Positions 11,334 through 24,554 are shown, counted from the first letter of the stretch. The stretch: DNA of 64,000 nucleotides from Saccharina japonica (GCA_008828725.1 MEHQ01004496.1:95523-159522), one strand, 5' to 3'. Notes: generated by a model not told the origin, from the letters alone. A program made the numbers and translations.

Positions 11334-14300
11334 GCCGCAAGGCTGGTACTCCATGTAGCGTTTTCTTCGGGTCAAGATCTTCTACCCTGCCCTGCTGGAA
11401 TCCAGGAGTCGATTGTAAGAAGCACCGACGACGCAGCTATTCTCGCGAGCTCGCTTCAGTGCTCACGAGGTTCCTTTTATGTTCTGTGGTATGGAGAAGT
11501 TGTTGTTTCGCAGACGATAAATGTCACCCAGGGCACATATTTAAGCATAACTGGACAAGGGACAGATGCAATCGCCGACGGGATCCACACCACACAACTC
11601 TTTGCTGTCGACGGGGTCTTCTCCGCGTTGTATTTCACGGATATGACCCTGGCAAATGGCGACGCGGAATTCGGTGGGGCTGTCATGGCTTCGAATCAAG
11701 CCAACCTTTCATTCGACGGCAGAATGATCTTCGATTCAAACACCGCAAAGAATGGAGGAGCCATATACTTTGATGGTGCAAATGCCATATGGGATGGCAA
11801 GGACGCAATATTTCGCAACAACAACGTTTCTGGCGACGGAGGTGCAATTCTGGCGAGTGGGCGGTCAACTATAGCGTGGCGTGGAGATACCCACTTCATC
11901 GCGAATCTAGCTCGTAGAGGAGGTGCAGTACTCGCCGGAGAGGACTCAAACGTAGCTTGGGAAGGGGAGACCCGTTTTATCGAAAACTCAGCCACCGATG
12001 ATGGGGGTGGGTTGACAATAGAATACGCGTGTGTCGTCGCTTGGAGCGGCAATACGAACTTCGAGAACAATATCGCCGGTGAAGTGGGAGGCGGCATTCA
12101 CGTCGCTACAGACAATTTCGTTTCTTGGACCGGGGTAACGTCATTCATAGGCAACATCGCTGGCGACAAGGCAGGAGCACTGTTCATATCGGAGTCGGTG
12201 GTGTCGTGGGCAGGAGATACCGAGTTCACCGATAACGTGGCCCACCGGCACGGAGGCGCGATTTACGCCATCGTATCCTCTCGAATCATTTGTCAGGGAA
12301 CCACCATATTCCTGCGTAACTCCGCCACCACTGGCGAAGGTGGAGCTGTCGGTTTGTACGGATCGTGGTCTGGAGAAAGTTCTCGCGTTAACATTACCGG
12401 AGAGGCAACATTTACGGACAACTTCACATTCGCCACTGGTGGAGCGATATTCTCGTCAGCCAATGCTCAAGGTCATTATTTCGAGAACGTGACGTTTCAG
12501 ACTAATTCAGCGGGCATTGGAGGTGCAGTTGGCAACTATGATAATGGTAACGACAAGCAGGTCTTGCCCGCCCCGACAGTGTACTCCAAGTGTCGGTTCG
12601 TCAAGAATGTGGCGGCGAGCAGTGGCCTCGCTGTGGCTGTCTTCGATTCCTTGGTGAACATAAGCGAGACCTCCTTCCACGGGAACGCGCTTTCTTGCCC
12701 AGAGGGAGAATATCTGCAAGAGGCTCTAAAGGTGCGCAAGCCTGTGCTATAGAGGCTTACCAATATATCAATTTACTCTTTTTACTACACACTTTAGGAA
12801 ATCGACCATTGGGATACCGGCCGGTTTAAGTGGAATATCGAGTATTACATACTCCCAAACTTTCGCGTCCAACTGAGCTGACTCTCCTTTCCGTCCTCGT
12901 CGATTGCAGGAAGCCACAGGCACTGCACGCTATGACAAGGTGTGCGACGGGTGCCCTTCATGGGAGGAGTGGCATGGCTGCACCGTCAGTGAAAGCAACT
13001 ACAATCCGATCTGTTCGATTACACTGGAACACACTTCGGCCAACGAAGTTGGTACTACTCTGGAAACCCTCAGTATTGACCAGGGCTATTGGCGCGCAAC
13101 GAACGGAAGTTCCACCATTCTTACGTGCTACAATGCCGATGCGTGTCTGGGTGGGAAGACTGGGGCGAATAGCTTCTGTGACGAGGGGTACATGGGGCCA
13201 TGTGAGTGAGCGGATGGTGTACACCATGCTGTGCGTGAAATGCACGTTTTCCGTGAACCAATTCTGCATCATCGTTGACCACCCAACTAACCCGTTTTAT
13301 TTGCTCGCGCCCGATGCAGACTGCTCTGTGTGTCAACCTGGGTCCTCGTCGTCGCTCTCTCGAACATGTTCGCGGTGCTCCGAATCAAGATTCCGATTGT
13401 TCGTGTATACCGCTGTCATCGGCGGGATTGTATTTTTCTGGATCATCGTCGCCATATTTGTGTATTTAGTATCTACAGACTCTGAGGAGCGGAAGGCCAC
13501 ATGCATCCACGACTGGAAACTTGGAGGGGTCCCCCTTCAGGGATTCAAGAGCGTCATCGTCGTTTGCCAGATTTTAACCCAGGCAAGTCTCAATAGCCAT
13601 CACTTGTGCCTGTAGACAACAGCTGGCCCCGCTTGGGTTCGTTACGTATTGGCCATACTGTACTGAAGCATCTGTTCGCCCTCTACCAAAAGCGTGAAGT
13701 TGACGAACATGAAATCAAGGTCTCGTGTAGAAGACTTACGAATCACTGAATGAACTAGTTATGTTTCGTGTAGGGGGAGGTCTAGTTCGACGGTGGAACA
13801 ACCGGCCGAACATAAACACCATAGATGTTTCCCCCGCGCTCACCCGCCTGTTCTGCGTAAAAAACAAACAACGTGGTATTGTTGTCCATTTTGCAGTTTG
13901 CATCTGTGGCGGATGTCATATATCCAGGGGTGTACCAGACGTTTTTGGGCGCCATCGACATGATCAACCTCGACATCGGGATCGTAGCATCTGCCGCGTG
14001 CCTATGGTCGGACATCGACTTCCACGACCGGTTTCTCGCCAGTACAATGTGGCCGTTGGTGGTACTTAGTTTGCTAGGGATGACGTACCAGATAGCCCTG
14101 TATAGGAAATCCGAATCTGATGATAGCGTGCGAGAGACAATTCGGAACAGGCACATATCTGCTGTAATATTCGTGTTGTTCTTCGTGTATTCTTCTGTGT
14201 CGTCAACTGTGTTTCGAATGTTCGCGTGCGACGGTCTTGACGATGGCAAAGAGTATCTCCGAGCCGACTACCGAATTTTATGCACGGACAGAAAACATAG

Positions 14301-14970
14301 AGATCTCCAAGTGTATGCCGTGCTTATGATTGCTGTGTATCCCGTTGGCATACCACTACTGTTTGCCGTTTTGCTGAGGCGGTATCGTGATATCCTCTCT
14401 GATCCTGGGGCAAACAAGGCGGAGGTCCAGTCTATGGGTAGCCTGTGGGAACCGTATCGCCCAAGCTGTTATTTCTACGAGATTGTCGAGTACGGACGGC
14501 GCATCATGCTGACGGGCGTGGTCGTCTTTATATACCCGAACGATACTGCACAAATCGCGATAACGATTATCAGTACGTTTTTATTTTTCATGGTGTCGGA
14601 GATACTATCGCCGTACGACTCAGCGTCAGACACGTGGCTATCGCGTGCCGGACACGTACTAATATTTTTCAGCATGTTTGACGTGCTGCTGTTGAGGGTC
14701 GACGTGTCACAGGAGTCGAGTGATAGCCAACAGATATTGGCTGGGGTGTTCGTGGCTGGACATGTCATAATGGTTGTTGCCGTTGTCGCCGGAGCAATTA
14801 GCGTATGGAATGCCTCACGACGAGCAGGCTTCGCGGTAGACGAAAGTGGTCCATTTCAAACGCATATTGTTACGCCCAGCATGCGTACGGGGCAGGTGAA
14901 CACAGAGAGCGAATTCGGTATCCAGGCATTTTGGCGAGCCAAGCCGAGGGTGGAACTGGAACATCAGTAG
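11334..14970 (+). CDS. polymorphic-outer-membrane-protein-like beta-helix receptor with multi-pass C-terminus
   Basis: Four exons join in frame: 11,334-12,731, 12,910-13,201, 13,320-13,582 and 13,897-14,970 (stop TAG). That gives at least 1,008 residues. Exon 1 carries about ten repeats of 30-32 residues with GGAI/GGAV and FxxNxA motifs, the pattern of right-handed parallel beta-helix Pmp-type proteins. Exon 2 is cysteine-rich and crosses into exon 3 as GYMGPYCSVC, an EGF-like stalk. Exons 3-4 encode about eight hydrophobic segments, for example AVIGGIVFFWIIVAIFVYLV. Intron 3 starts with GC (CAG then GCAAGT) and ends TTTTGCAG; no GT donor nearby keeps the frame. The frame is closed by TGA at 11,277 and has no ATG before the repeats, so a short first exon with start and signal peptide lies upstream; the acceptor CTTCTTCAG at 11,325-11,333 is my chosen edge. 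It probably sits in the plasma membrane with the helix outside. Ligand unknown. Confidence 0.85.
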
Positions 14971-16848
14971 ATAATATTTTGAAGATGCCCGGTTTTTCAT
15001 CAGATAGTGTCTTTTATATGTGTCATGTTGCTGGGTGAGTGCCACAAGGCTTTAAGTCACGTGGATGTTTGCCTAAACACTCTCTCCGTGATTAATGACC
15101 GATATGTATAATTGTAGCTCGAATTGACCTAGTACGTCGAGGTTGCATGCCGAACACTCAGAATGGTTTGTTGGAGATGAGAGAGCATGGAATGTGCTGC
15201 CGTTGCCGTACATGGTATGCGATTGCACAGAGTGTAGCAGATGTAAGGCAGAAAATATGAAACAGTATCAGTACAACTCTTGAAAATACGGATGTGATTG
15301 GTGGTATTTTGCCGCAAAACCGTATGTGTAACGAGGAAGAGAGAACGATGGGAAGGCAAGTAATATGATGCGACCGACTTTGAGAATGCCGGAGCATAAC
15401 GGAGCACAGGCCTCGGATGGTAGGTAGAGGGGTCGTTTTTAGGTCGAAGATTTTCCGGCGACCAGAACAACCCAGCCGAGTGACCACCACGCATCGTTGC
15501 AGTATGTCGCAATTTGCACCGCCATGGTATTGCTTGTTAATCCTTGACGATAGTTTTAACAGAGCCGCTCGGCCGAGTGGCATCAACGCGGAAGTTGAAA
15601 CAGGGGTATGTTGGTGTTGATAGGCTTGTGGCTGGCGTATGGTGCGATATAGAGGCCAAGTCCCGAACAGCGGTGAAGCAGGTTCTTCTGTGGTATAATG
15701 TGCGCTCTGCTTTGAATATTTTGGATTGGGGGCCCAAGCCCAGTGGTGTTTTTTATCAGCACTGATGCTCGTGGAGATGAGCAGGGGAAGAGAGTAATCA
15801 CCGGGGCATGGTGGCCGATGGATACCTCTCGTTGAGCTAAACACCAAGACCCCAAGAACGCAAAATTATGTCTTTTTCGACGTCGCAGTCGTAGACTCAT
15901 AGGATCATGAGACCCCGGTTATAGATTCATCGGGGAAAGCGTCATCGCCGACCAGCTATATATACTCGTAAAAACTACGTGATACGACTATTAGTAGGTG
16001 AGGTTGATAGTTCATGCTACTACCAATCTACTAGGGCTATCACCAATGCAGTCGAGGGCTACTACAGGTACCTACGGCACACGGCGGTTCGTTACAATGC
16101 CAGCAGGATCGACTGAGTTGTCTCTGATGCTCTACTGTTAGTTTTATCCTTCTACTACAGCTACAGCACACGATCTGCGATTCTTTGGTCGTGCGGAACA
16201 CTTATGTCCAAGCTAATCTACCGTATGCTACTCCAGCAGCGACTTGAATGTACGGACTCTACTGCGGCCGAGATGTACGAATCACCGAGACGACCCCTCG
16301 ATGCAGCACGTGACCTGATACTTCTTGTTCTTACGGGACACGTCTGTTTAAGCTATTGTATCGTATGTTACTCCAGCAGCGACTTGATAATATCGACTCT
16401 ACTGCGGACTCTACTGCGGTGAATATGCTCCAACCACTGGCACGGTAACCCTCTACCATAGCAGCAGTCCACATTCATTGCCTGAACGCATGCAGCAGAG
16501 AATATTCGTGAAGGCAAGATAGGGGATGTGGCGGCGGGAGTATTGGCACGGACTATAGTCCAGCACGACAAGCTACAATACCAATACGATGCTCGAGTTA
16601 CACACTGAATGGCACGAATTCTGCACTTAAGTGGGTGTGTCCTAACTGCTTCGGTGGGATGCCAAGCCACCGACGGGATGAGGTGTGGGCGAGAAAATAA
16701 AACATCAGCACTCGGAAGCGCTGTTCAGACTTCGTGGGTGGGTTCCACTCAGACACCATATCATGGAGGCGGGGGGGGCACGCAGTCCGTACTCTATCCC
16801 TGGCTCCCCCAGCTACCGTCAATGTTTTATCCCTGATATTTGTGCAGT
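14971..16848. other. non-coding stretch with a direct duplication
   Basis: Two copies of a roughly 70-bp block containing ACTCCAGCAGCGACTTGA lie at about 16,198-16,268 and 16,338-16,409. Open frames on both strands at 15,129-15,900 overlap one another and show no motif or splice support. Confidence 0.45.
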
Positions 16849-17051
16849 TCGGGAGACGTCTTCTCTACGGGATCACCCGTGCTAACCATGTATACAACGG
16901 TCTGTGTTGGCTAGGAGGAAACACGGCTCCCATCACCTCTCTTTGGAGACTTGGTGTCACATACATGTTTCGGATCTACGTAGAGCCCCAGCGCTCATTT
17001 GTCTTAGATGATCGTGGCCATGAGGGAAGGACAAGTCAGTTTCGACTATAG
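16849..17051 (+). other. possible terminal exon, unrecognised
   Basis: A good acceptor (ATATTTGTGCAG) precedes a 67-codon open frame ending in TAG at 17,049-17,051, containing RRLLYGITRANHVYNGLCWL. No upstream exon or family was recognised, so this may be chance. Confidence 0.2.
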
Positions 17052-19366
17052 GTTAGTGCAATCGAAAACGAATGCGTTGTGTATACCGGCAGCGAATGAT
17101 TTGTCACTTCTTATCTGCTGAAACTTCCGAACCCCGGTTCTTGGCGTTGGTGCGTTCTTCAAACCTTCCGTAAACAATTTCGCCGGTATTGAATGTACAC
17201 GCCTTCTACCCAGGCCCAGACCTACAGTGATTTCTCGGTTGATGGTTTCCTTGACTGTCGACCGCCAATAAACTCCGGTCGATATTGTTTGTTCCTTCGG
17301 TTTCCGCCTGCCAGGCACTGACCCAATACATTTTGTCCAGAAACGGTCTTAACTGGCGCTTAAAATATGCCGAAGGGAGATTCGGCAGCTCGCACACCGA
17401 GGTGATGCAATATCCCTTGGCAAGGCTGCGCGTTTGTCAAATATGGTGCCTTCCCAGGGACATTGAACTGGTCCGAAAAGGATTTTTGGCGAGCCAGGAA
17501 CCCAGCGCCATCACACGTACCATCTAATGCAGGACGACGCCTCCGAGCTAGTAGGGCAATCTTGCGGGTCTACATGTGCTTTTTCCTCGATCAGGGTCCC
17601 AATCACGTCGAGAAGTGTTGTGCCAATAGTTCGCCGCCGAGTCGGGCCGATGCAGGCGAGTACACGCTTAGTATTTTGGACCAACCCGGTGGATACATCA
17701 TCGTGTGTCTTTTCACGCTCTCAGCACAAAAATCCGATCAGTTTACGCCCGTCGTGTGCTTTTGCTGACCTGCACATGCTGCCTTTTACAACCACTCACG
17801 GTATTGTTGGTATCGCTTCTATACTTGCTGACTCGAGTGTAGATCACCAACGCATACAAGCGGAACCCCCTTACAAGTACACCACAATTTCACCATGTCC
17901 GCTTTTGTCTAAACCGGGACGGTGTCATGGGACACATCTATACTCTTTATTGGGAGTGGGCGTGCTTTGGACGTGTCGTATTCGGCGTTTAGCGAGGGGA
18001 TTCTTTAAATATGGAATAACCGCCCAATATTGGGCATGGATTATTTTGCTTGTTTACGCAAGCGCTGATGAATAGGCAGGTCGACCGAGTTAACTGGGGG
18101 TGTCTGGGTCCATCACGATGGCGTCGTTGAATATGGTGACGACGGAATTGACGGCTGCCGTAAATGCGTTGAAGACTTCGACTATCTTCCTTGGTTAGAC
18201 GCTGCTCCGGTGTGTCAGCTCGGCACCTCGAACAACCCAAGGGTGTGCCAAACGCAGTGAGTGGTTTAAAGTGTTTGCGGACAATAATCTTTTGGACGAA
18301 AAAACGAGGTCAAAGGCAGACAATACTCGACCAATCTCAAGTCTATCGAGCACTTCGCTTGCCCTCGTCAGGGGGTGGGTGGTCGAACATACTGAGGGTG
18401 TGCAGGTTCTTCCGAACAGTACTTCCATGCGGAGGACGCTAGGTATTGCTAGAGTGATAAACAATCGACTTGCCCATTCCAGTTCAATATGGTGGATGAG
18501 ATCAGCAGACTGGATCTCGTTCAAGATCGTGCCCGCTTGTTATTCCGACGAAGGAATATTGCGCTATATTCGATGTGTCGCCAGGGGCCTCTACAATTGA
18601 ATCGACAAGTTGAGCATAAGGAAGATCAGGATCCCACCAAGCCAGTTACACTGTTCCGGGACTCGTATGAGGAATTCCGCTAGGACGGTTCAACCGGGTA
18701 AAGCAGGGCGGGGGGGAATATGCAACGGGAGCGTGAACCACGACCTATAGAATGTGAGACGAGAAGCCTTGCAGATTAATGAGAGGGGCTGTGACGCGAG
18801 GACAACGTGCGCACAGCAGTTATTAATAGTGATAAATGAGGCGGTGACGTATCGATGCTTGAAACGAGGCTAGCCATGAGTGGTGCACACCTCCGACAGA
18901 CTTGTGCAGGGTCTCTGGCACTTTGGGATACTCGTCCCGGCCCGCTTAAAGACTCGCCGGCGCCACTGGGCGTGAAGTTGATTAGCTTGATGCCCCAATT
19001 TCGGTGACTTACAATGTATTATTACAATAGGATGTGACTTGCAAGATATTGTTGAGCGTGTTTGACGTTATCGGGGGGACGGGACGTGCACCCTTTAGCC
19101 GGCAGAGAAAGTCGGCACCAAACAACAGGCTTCATCATTTCCCGGGCTGTGCGTGGAGCCTGTCCTGTCATGGTACTCGATTAGCCGAGATGATCAGGTG
19201 CAGGCATCGCTCATTTCGATCACACCACTCTACTCTTCTCTACTCTACTCATCTACTCTTGTTCTCTCCGTTCTTCTCTTCTTCTCCTGTTCTTCTGATT
19301 TCTTCGAACAATCTTTATTCCACTACGAGCTGGTTCCAGCAAGAGCAGGAGCATTTCGTCTTCAGA
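17052..19366. other. stretch without a supported gene
   Basis: Many overlapping open frames of 60-180 codons occur on both strands at 17,046-18,680. Their composition is protein-like in places, for example 18,195-18,524 on the minus strand with LEWASRLFITLAIPSVLRME. I could not identify transposon or host motifs or a consistent splice pattern. It may be an old retroelement fragment. Confidence 0.35.
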
Positions 19367-19651
19367 CTTTTGCACCATTAATGAGAACGAGTTGGAAAAC
19401 GAAATTTGGCAGGGTTGTTCTTCATGACCATACGAAAAAACGACATGATGGCCTTTTTTGAAAAAATGATTTTTTGGTGAATGAGGTACATTTGGACGTT
19501 TTTTTTTGTTTTTCCGGCAACTTTGACCCAACATTACAGACGAACCAAAACGAAAACAAAAAAAGACCATCTTGTCGTTTTTTCGTATGGTCATGAAAAA
19601 CCCCCCTGCCAAATTTCGTTTTCCAACTCGTTTTCATTAATGGTGCAAAAG
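19367..19651. mobile_element. foldback element with 87-bp inverted arms
   Basis: The left arm (about 19,367-19,454, starting CTTTTGCACCATTAATGA) is repeated as the reverse complement at about 19,565-19,651 with only a few mismatches. About 110 AT-rich bases with A and T homopolymers separate them. No target duplication is clear. It is consistent with a non-autonomous inverted-repeat element (MITE or foldback type). Confidence 0.75.
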
Positions 19652-20010
19652 TGATTTCCGCGAAGTGTATTTTTTCCCGTAAGGTTTCAAATTTGCTCAA
19701 TACATTTTCCTAGTAATTTTGCAGGCGGTTTTTACCACAGCCTGATAGGCTCGCAGGCAGCAAAAACGTGACATGGACGTCTTCCCCTTGTTGATGCGAT
19801 CCTGTCAAGACTTTTGAAGTCGAATTAGTCGGCGTATTGACCGATATATGGCCTGAATACTATTATATTGGTTTTACTATAGAATTACTGCAGGAAAGCT
19901 ACCCCTATGGAATAACGCCTTCCTAAGGAATATCAGTTTGACCATATCTCACGAACTACAACTCGTACGCCAAAAATCTCTTCACCGATGTGTTATCCTC
20001 GGCAATGCCG

Positions 20011-20659
20011 TCATGTCGATATCTGTAGTGTTCGAAAAAGTATTGTATTCCGTTTTTTATTTCCCGAAGAAGCTATCTTATGCTTCTCTCTGGAACCAGC
20101 TCGTATGACCATTTTTTTCAAAATAAACTTTTTATCTTCTTCACAAGTGATCTTTACAGACACGACGGTGCCACATCTGCCATCTCTCTTCACAAAGACA
20201 GAGCCTCGACACCGACGCTTTGCCGATTGCATAACCTTCCTGCGCATCTCCTCCGCCTTCTTCTTTTTACAATTTTCCTGTCTTTGTGATATAGTCCAGT
20301 TGGATCACCACTCCTTCCTGCTTGTCTGCTGAGGTCTTTTCCGAGACAACTATTACTTTTGCTGCTATTGCATTTACGGCAGCATCAAACAAACGGCGTC
20401 TGGATTGAAGGAGACTGCGCGCTTTGGCCTTGTGTTCTGTGGCGGCGAGTCGGTGCCCACTCTAAGCTGTTGCTGGGACGGGGCAGGCATCCGTCGGCAA
20501 CCTGAGGTCGTTTCACCCCCCGCAATACCATTGTCGTTTCTTGCCCACGCTTGGGGGGTATTGACTGGGAGCCGGCAAGACGTTCGGACATGGCTTTCTA
20601 TAGCGGGAAATGATTTTATCGCGGCGAGACGTTGCCCGCCCATGGCCACCGGAGCCCAT
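20011..20659 (-). pseudogene. unrecognised minus-strand frame with stops and a frameshift
   Basis: From an ATG at 20,657-20,659 one frame reads through MGSGGHGRATSRRDKIISRY, a Cys-containing WYCGG, then AATEHKAKARSLLQSRRRLF, AAVNAIAAKVIVVSEKTSAD and QLDYITKTGK. It is broken by a TGA, a TAG and a TAA. After TKTGK a one-base shift opens a Lys/Arg-rich frame (KKKKAEEMRRKVMQSAKRR) that stays open to 20,011. Two separate non-repetitive segments flowing into each other across a single-base slip in an A-rich run suggest one decayed gene. An intron around the TGA/TAG cannot be excluded. No family recognised. Confidence 0.33.
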
Positions 20660-22845
20660 GAGTATTCTTGTTTCAATAGTTCATTTGCGAAATATCTACC
20701 GTGTATCTAGTAGCAGTAAATGGTAAAACAAGTGTCGTTCGTCGTTTTCGGCGTCAGATTCCCGCTGACCTCCATCCCACGATCGTGGCGATGATGTCAC
20801 TGTGATTATCGTGGACTGTACACGATTTGACAGAGGTGTTGTTTGTGAGAGCCGGGAGTTATGCGAGACCCCGTGTTTTCACCTTATTTGACCATGTTTC
20901 CCACGATCAGTGGGGAAAAAATTATTGTTCATCCGTGTCGAGGCGTGTCGAATCGTAGGCCGCGGGTAACACAGTCAGCGGACTATGTTCGAGCCCCTAG
21001 CGATCGATGTCTCTAATATGTTTCTAATGTTATTATGTTTTAATCCATACAGGTATTTCGAACGAGTCTGGGCAGAGGGGGTTTCCGCGAGTTTCTAAAT
21101 TGTGGGCTGGGCGGTTGCTTCACTTTACTTTGAAAGAAATACCCAAGGAATTAGCAGGAAGCAGCCGGAAGCGTCTCCATCGAAGGCATTCCATCGGGCG
21201 GGGATCGATTGCGGTGCCATATCGCATATGACGCGTGGATCTGCAGGGGTAGTACTTATGTTTTCCAAGGCTCCTTATTCCAGAAGCCCTATACGAAAAC
21301 CCTAATCCTTGTTGTGATAAACGTTAAAACTAACTTCTGATGAACAATCCCAAAGAGGACTTGAAGCAACAATAGTATTCCGACAGTATTGGATAAGGCT
21401 TTCAGTCACTGGCGACGTTTTTGTCAGAAAAGTGATGCGTCTATCGCAGCACACATACTGCGTTTACAATTCGTATAATTATTCATGTATACGGTTTGAT
21501 CGAGGGGAGGTGTGCAAGTCCTTAGTCTTCTCTGTGCTAACTCTATTCGTTTATCTGATTTCCCTCTTCAATGGCTGATGGTTCGAATGTTGCATTCATC
21601 CGAACCCTAGAGGAAAGACACAACTAAACTCACTTAGAAAAACCAGCGATATCTGAATGTGGTTATCAATAGGAGGAATATATTTTTGGGGTTCGGCGGA
21701 AGGAAATACTCCCCCGGTCGCCTGCTTTAGCAGGTGCTCTCCCAGAACTCAACGGCGTTGAGGTCTAGTACTCGGACTAATAAGTAGGATGGACAGACGT
21801 TGATCGGGGCTAATATTTTGAATTCCATTATGAGGCAGGTGTCGAAACAAGCCGTACGACGGAAGGGTGCCTAGAACGTTCGAGAACATATGGAGCGGCT
21901 GACCTTCATGGGCCTGTCTAGCGAAGTGCTACGGTAGCCTGCATGCAGGTGCACCATGTTTGTTTCTGAGGGTGGTGACGTGAGGAGCTCTATAGTTGAT
22001 CCTAAAAATCATTTTGGAGGGGGGGGGTGGGGGGGCGGGTGCTACCCGATGAAGAAATATGTCGTCTTGTGCTATACTATGAATACGAAATGTAATGCAC
22101 CAAAACAATAAAAGGCCGACAATTTTGGGTTAAGGCGACAGATTAAAAAAAAAAACTTCTAGCCAAACACTGATACCTATATCTTAGCACGCCTGGTCTA
22201 TCGAGCAGTGTTGTACTCCGGTCGTTTTCAAAGCCGCGCACCCGCCGGAAACAACTTGGATGCGTCGCTGCCCGTTCGGTCGCGGGTAAGACCGTTTTTC
22301 CCGCCGAAAAATCAGAACTGGGTATCCGTCCTTTGACGCCGGTTGGATATGCTTCACCATCTGCGTGAAAAATGGCCTAGCGTGCGGAACTATGGAAGCT
22401 TAAAACGAGTGCGCCGTCAAAGGGGACCATTTGTGTTCGACTATAAGGCCACAGGGCCTGGGGTGTGTGCAGGGGGGGAAATGTGTCGACACTCGGGAAT
22501 CGTGCACTACTCCCGGACCGAGTGTGTGGGCGGCGTTGGCACACAGGCGAGACAAACTTAACCACTCAGCTACTCACCAACGTCAACCTGATAGAACTAC
22601 CGGCCTCCCCTGCACGGAACAACCTGATTACATCAATGCTGCCGCAGCTCGGCTAGTTCACACGCTTTTGAAAAACCTCTCTCCTAGCTTGAAGACACAC
22701 ATTAAATACTCGCGGGCTTAGTTGGGCGGATTAAATTGTAATGCTGAAATGTAATGGCAATTGCGGAGTTCCTCCTGCTCGTACCTCGGATCCAGGGTCA
22801 CCAACCCCCTCCCGCCCCCTTCCCTGACTGCCATACGTGTCTTGC
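20660..22845. other. gene-poor stretch
   Basis: A dispersed repeat lies at 21,958-22,135. Between 22,343 and 22,721 several frames are open, with GPFVFDYKATG in one, but none could be joined convincingly. Nothing else is supported. Confidence 0.4.
21958..22135 (+). repeat. dispersed repeat family D, copy 1
   Basis: The order TTTCTGAGGGTGGT, ATCATTTTGGAGG, a G-rich tract, TACCCGATGAAG and AATTTTGGGTTAAGG is repeated, diverged and without the G tract, at about 59,726-59,910. A shorter relative of the CTGATTTTGG block occurs near 43,495-43,530. No coding potential is shared. Confidence 0.5.
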
Positions 22846-23118
22846 CTTTGTATAGGAAGAACACTGACACACTGCGCTACATACGAACACCGCAGTATCA
22901 ATGATACGGACAAATACATACATATGCTGTCGATAAACGACTCGGTAAATGCAAATTTGGATCCAAACCACGTGGGATATACGATCCATAAGGACGTCGA
23001 TAGTCGCATTGCCGTCGATGTTGCGCGCGTGGCGTTTGGGGGGTCCCTCCGTCGACCCAGGCAGGCTCTGCGAGATATAGCTTACTACAGTAGCCTGCGC
23101 CTCCAAAACAAATTATAG
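22846..23118 (+). other. possible terminal exon, unrecognised
   Basis: An acceptor-like TTTGTATAG near 22,854 precedes an open frame with protein-like composition (contains NANLDPNHVGYTIHKDVDSR and GGSLRRPRQALRDIAYYSS) that ends in TAG at 23,116-23,118. No upstream partner exon or domain was identified. Confidence 0.22.
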
Positions 23119-24554
23119 GCGATGGCGGCGGAAAGAGGGCGACGGCTCAACACTGCTTCGTTTTGTCTACTCTCATCTGAGTTTGCTACTGGATGGGCGT
23201 CTAACTGATGCGGTCGTTGCATGACATCCGGCGCTGAAACGATGGCGTATAGTTGCTTATTGAAGAACTGTCGCCGTTTGCCGGCAGAATCCAACCTCGT
23301 GAATATTATTGCTGAAATCATTGACCAGCTATATGTTTAACCAAAGTTGACACGTATTGTGAAACGTACTTTTTGCATCCTATACCGGTATACGAGTACG
23401 TAGTGTTTTCTGGTCTCCCTTTGGGGGTGCTACACAGCAGTTGTTGGTGTACGTGTGTACCCCTATGTGTGGAAATGTTAAATGTATGTGCGTTCGCAAC
23501 CCCTGAAAGAGAACTCGGACACTCCCTTTCAAGAAGACAATCAGGTTTGGGTTCTCCGTGATTAAACTTGCTGCATGAGTCGGTGGATACGTGGAGGCAG
23601 AGCAGGAGAATATTCCAAGATCAGAGTGCAGTTACAGGACCATGGCATTGGCAGCGCCGACGTGACAGATGTTCACAAAAATATATTTACCTTTATTTTA
23701 GACCATGTCTTAAAGAAGACTCTTCTAAACTAAAAACAAAATTGTTTTCAGTTTTCAAACCCGACCATCAACCTTACGGGCCTGAAAGTGGGCACAGTTT
23801 CAGTAATTTTTTTAAATATTATCATTTTCGAAAAGGCCTCCACTCGGAAATGGGGCCCCATTTCCGATCAAGATCGCGATCGTAACTGGCGCCAGTATAT
23901 GGCATCGTGATGGGTTTCCACGCATCATGGGAGGCAACACGCCTTATTATGTACTCGCCGGAAACAACAGCAGTTGAGTACAAGCCGCATCGGCCTGCCA
24001 AGCATGCAACAGGTGTACTGCGCTGCTTGCTGTGCCACGCTATGCACCCGCGCGTGCCTCAGACATCATCGCAATTCGACATGATCAGGTTTTGAAAGTG
24101 GCGGCCGCGAGAGCCTATAGGCCACTTTCCTTGTAGCTGCGACTGCGGCATTCTCCAAGCACAACCACAATTTGTCTCGTCGAGCGGTCAGCTGATCTCT
24201 GAGAGAGATTTGGTTGTTGATGAACGAGGAACACAGACAGCGAGGAGGAAAACACAACTTCTAACGACACCCCCATCGTCGTCGTGTTTTCCGTCGTCCC
24301 GACCAGCGCCGGGTAGAATGCTTCTGCGCTTCATGCTCCGGTTCGACGAACACCCCCCCACCCGTACTCCAGGGCGAAAGTGAAGTATCCCGGAGGCGTG
24401 CTTTCGCGCACGAGTATATACGAGTATCTCCTCTTCCTTGTGCTGCCGTCGTTGTACATTTTTGGTGACACAAGTTGCTGTAAATAAAAAATCTGTAACA
24501 CTTAATTGGTTCATGTTAAAAGGTTAAAACAAGGGCGGTTTTTTCGACACCTCA

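Noticed and set aside
10904..11375. Minus-strand open frames of 85 and 118 codons upstream of the receptor gene
   Set aside because: They overlap each other in different frames, show no motif, and part of the region may hold the receptor's own first exon.
17046..18680. Possible retrotransposon pol fragment
   Set aside because: I looked for reverse transcriptase, integrase and protease motifs on both strands and could not find a convincing one; listed only as an unassigned stretch.
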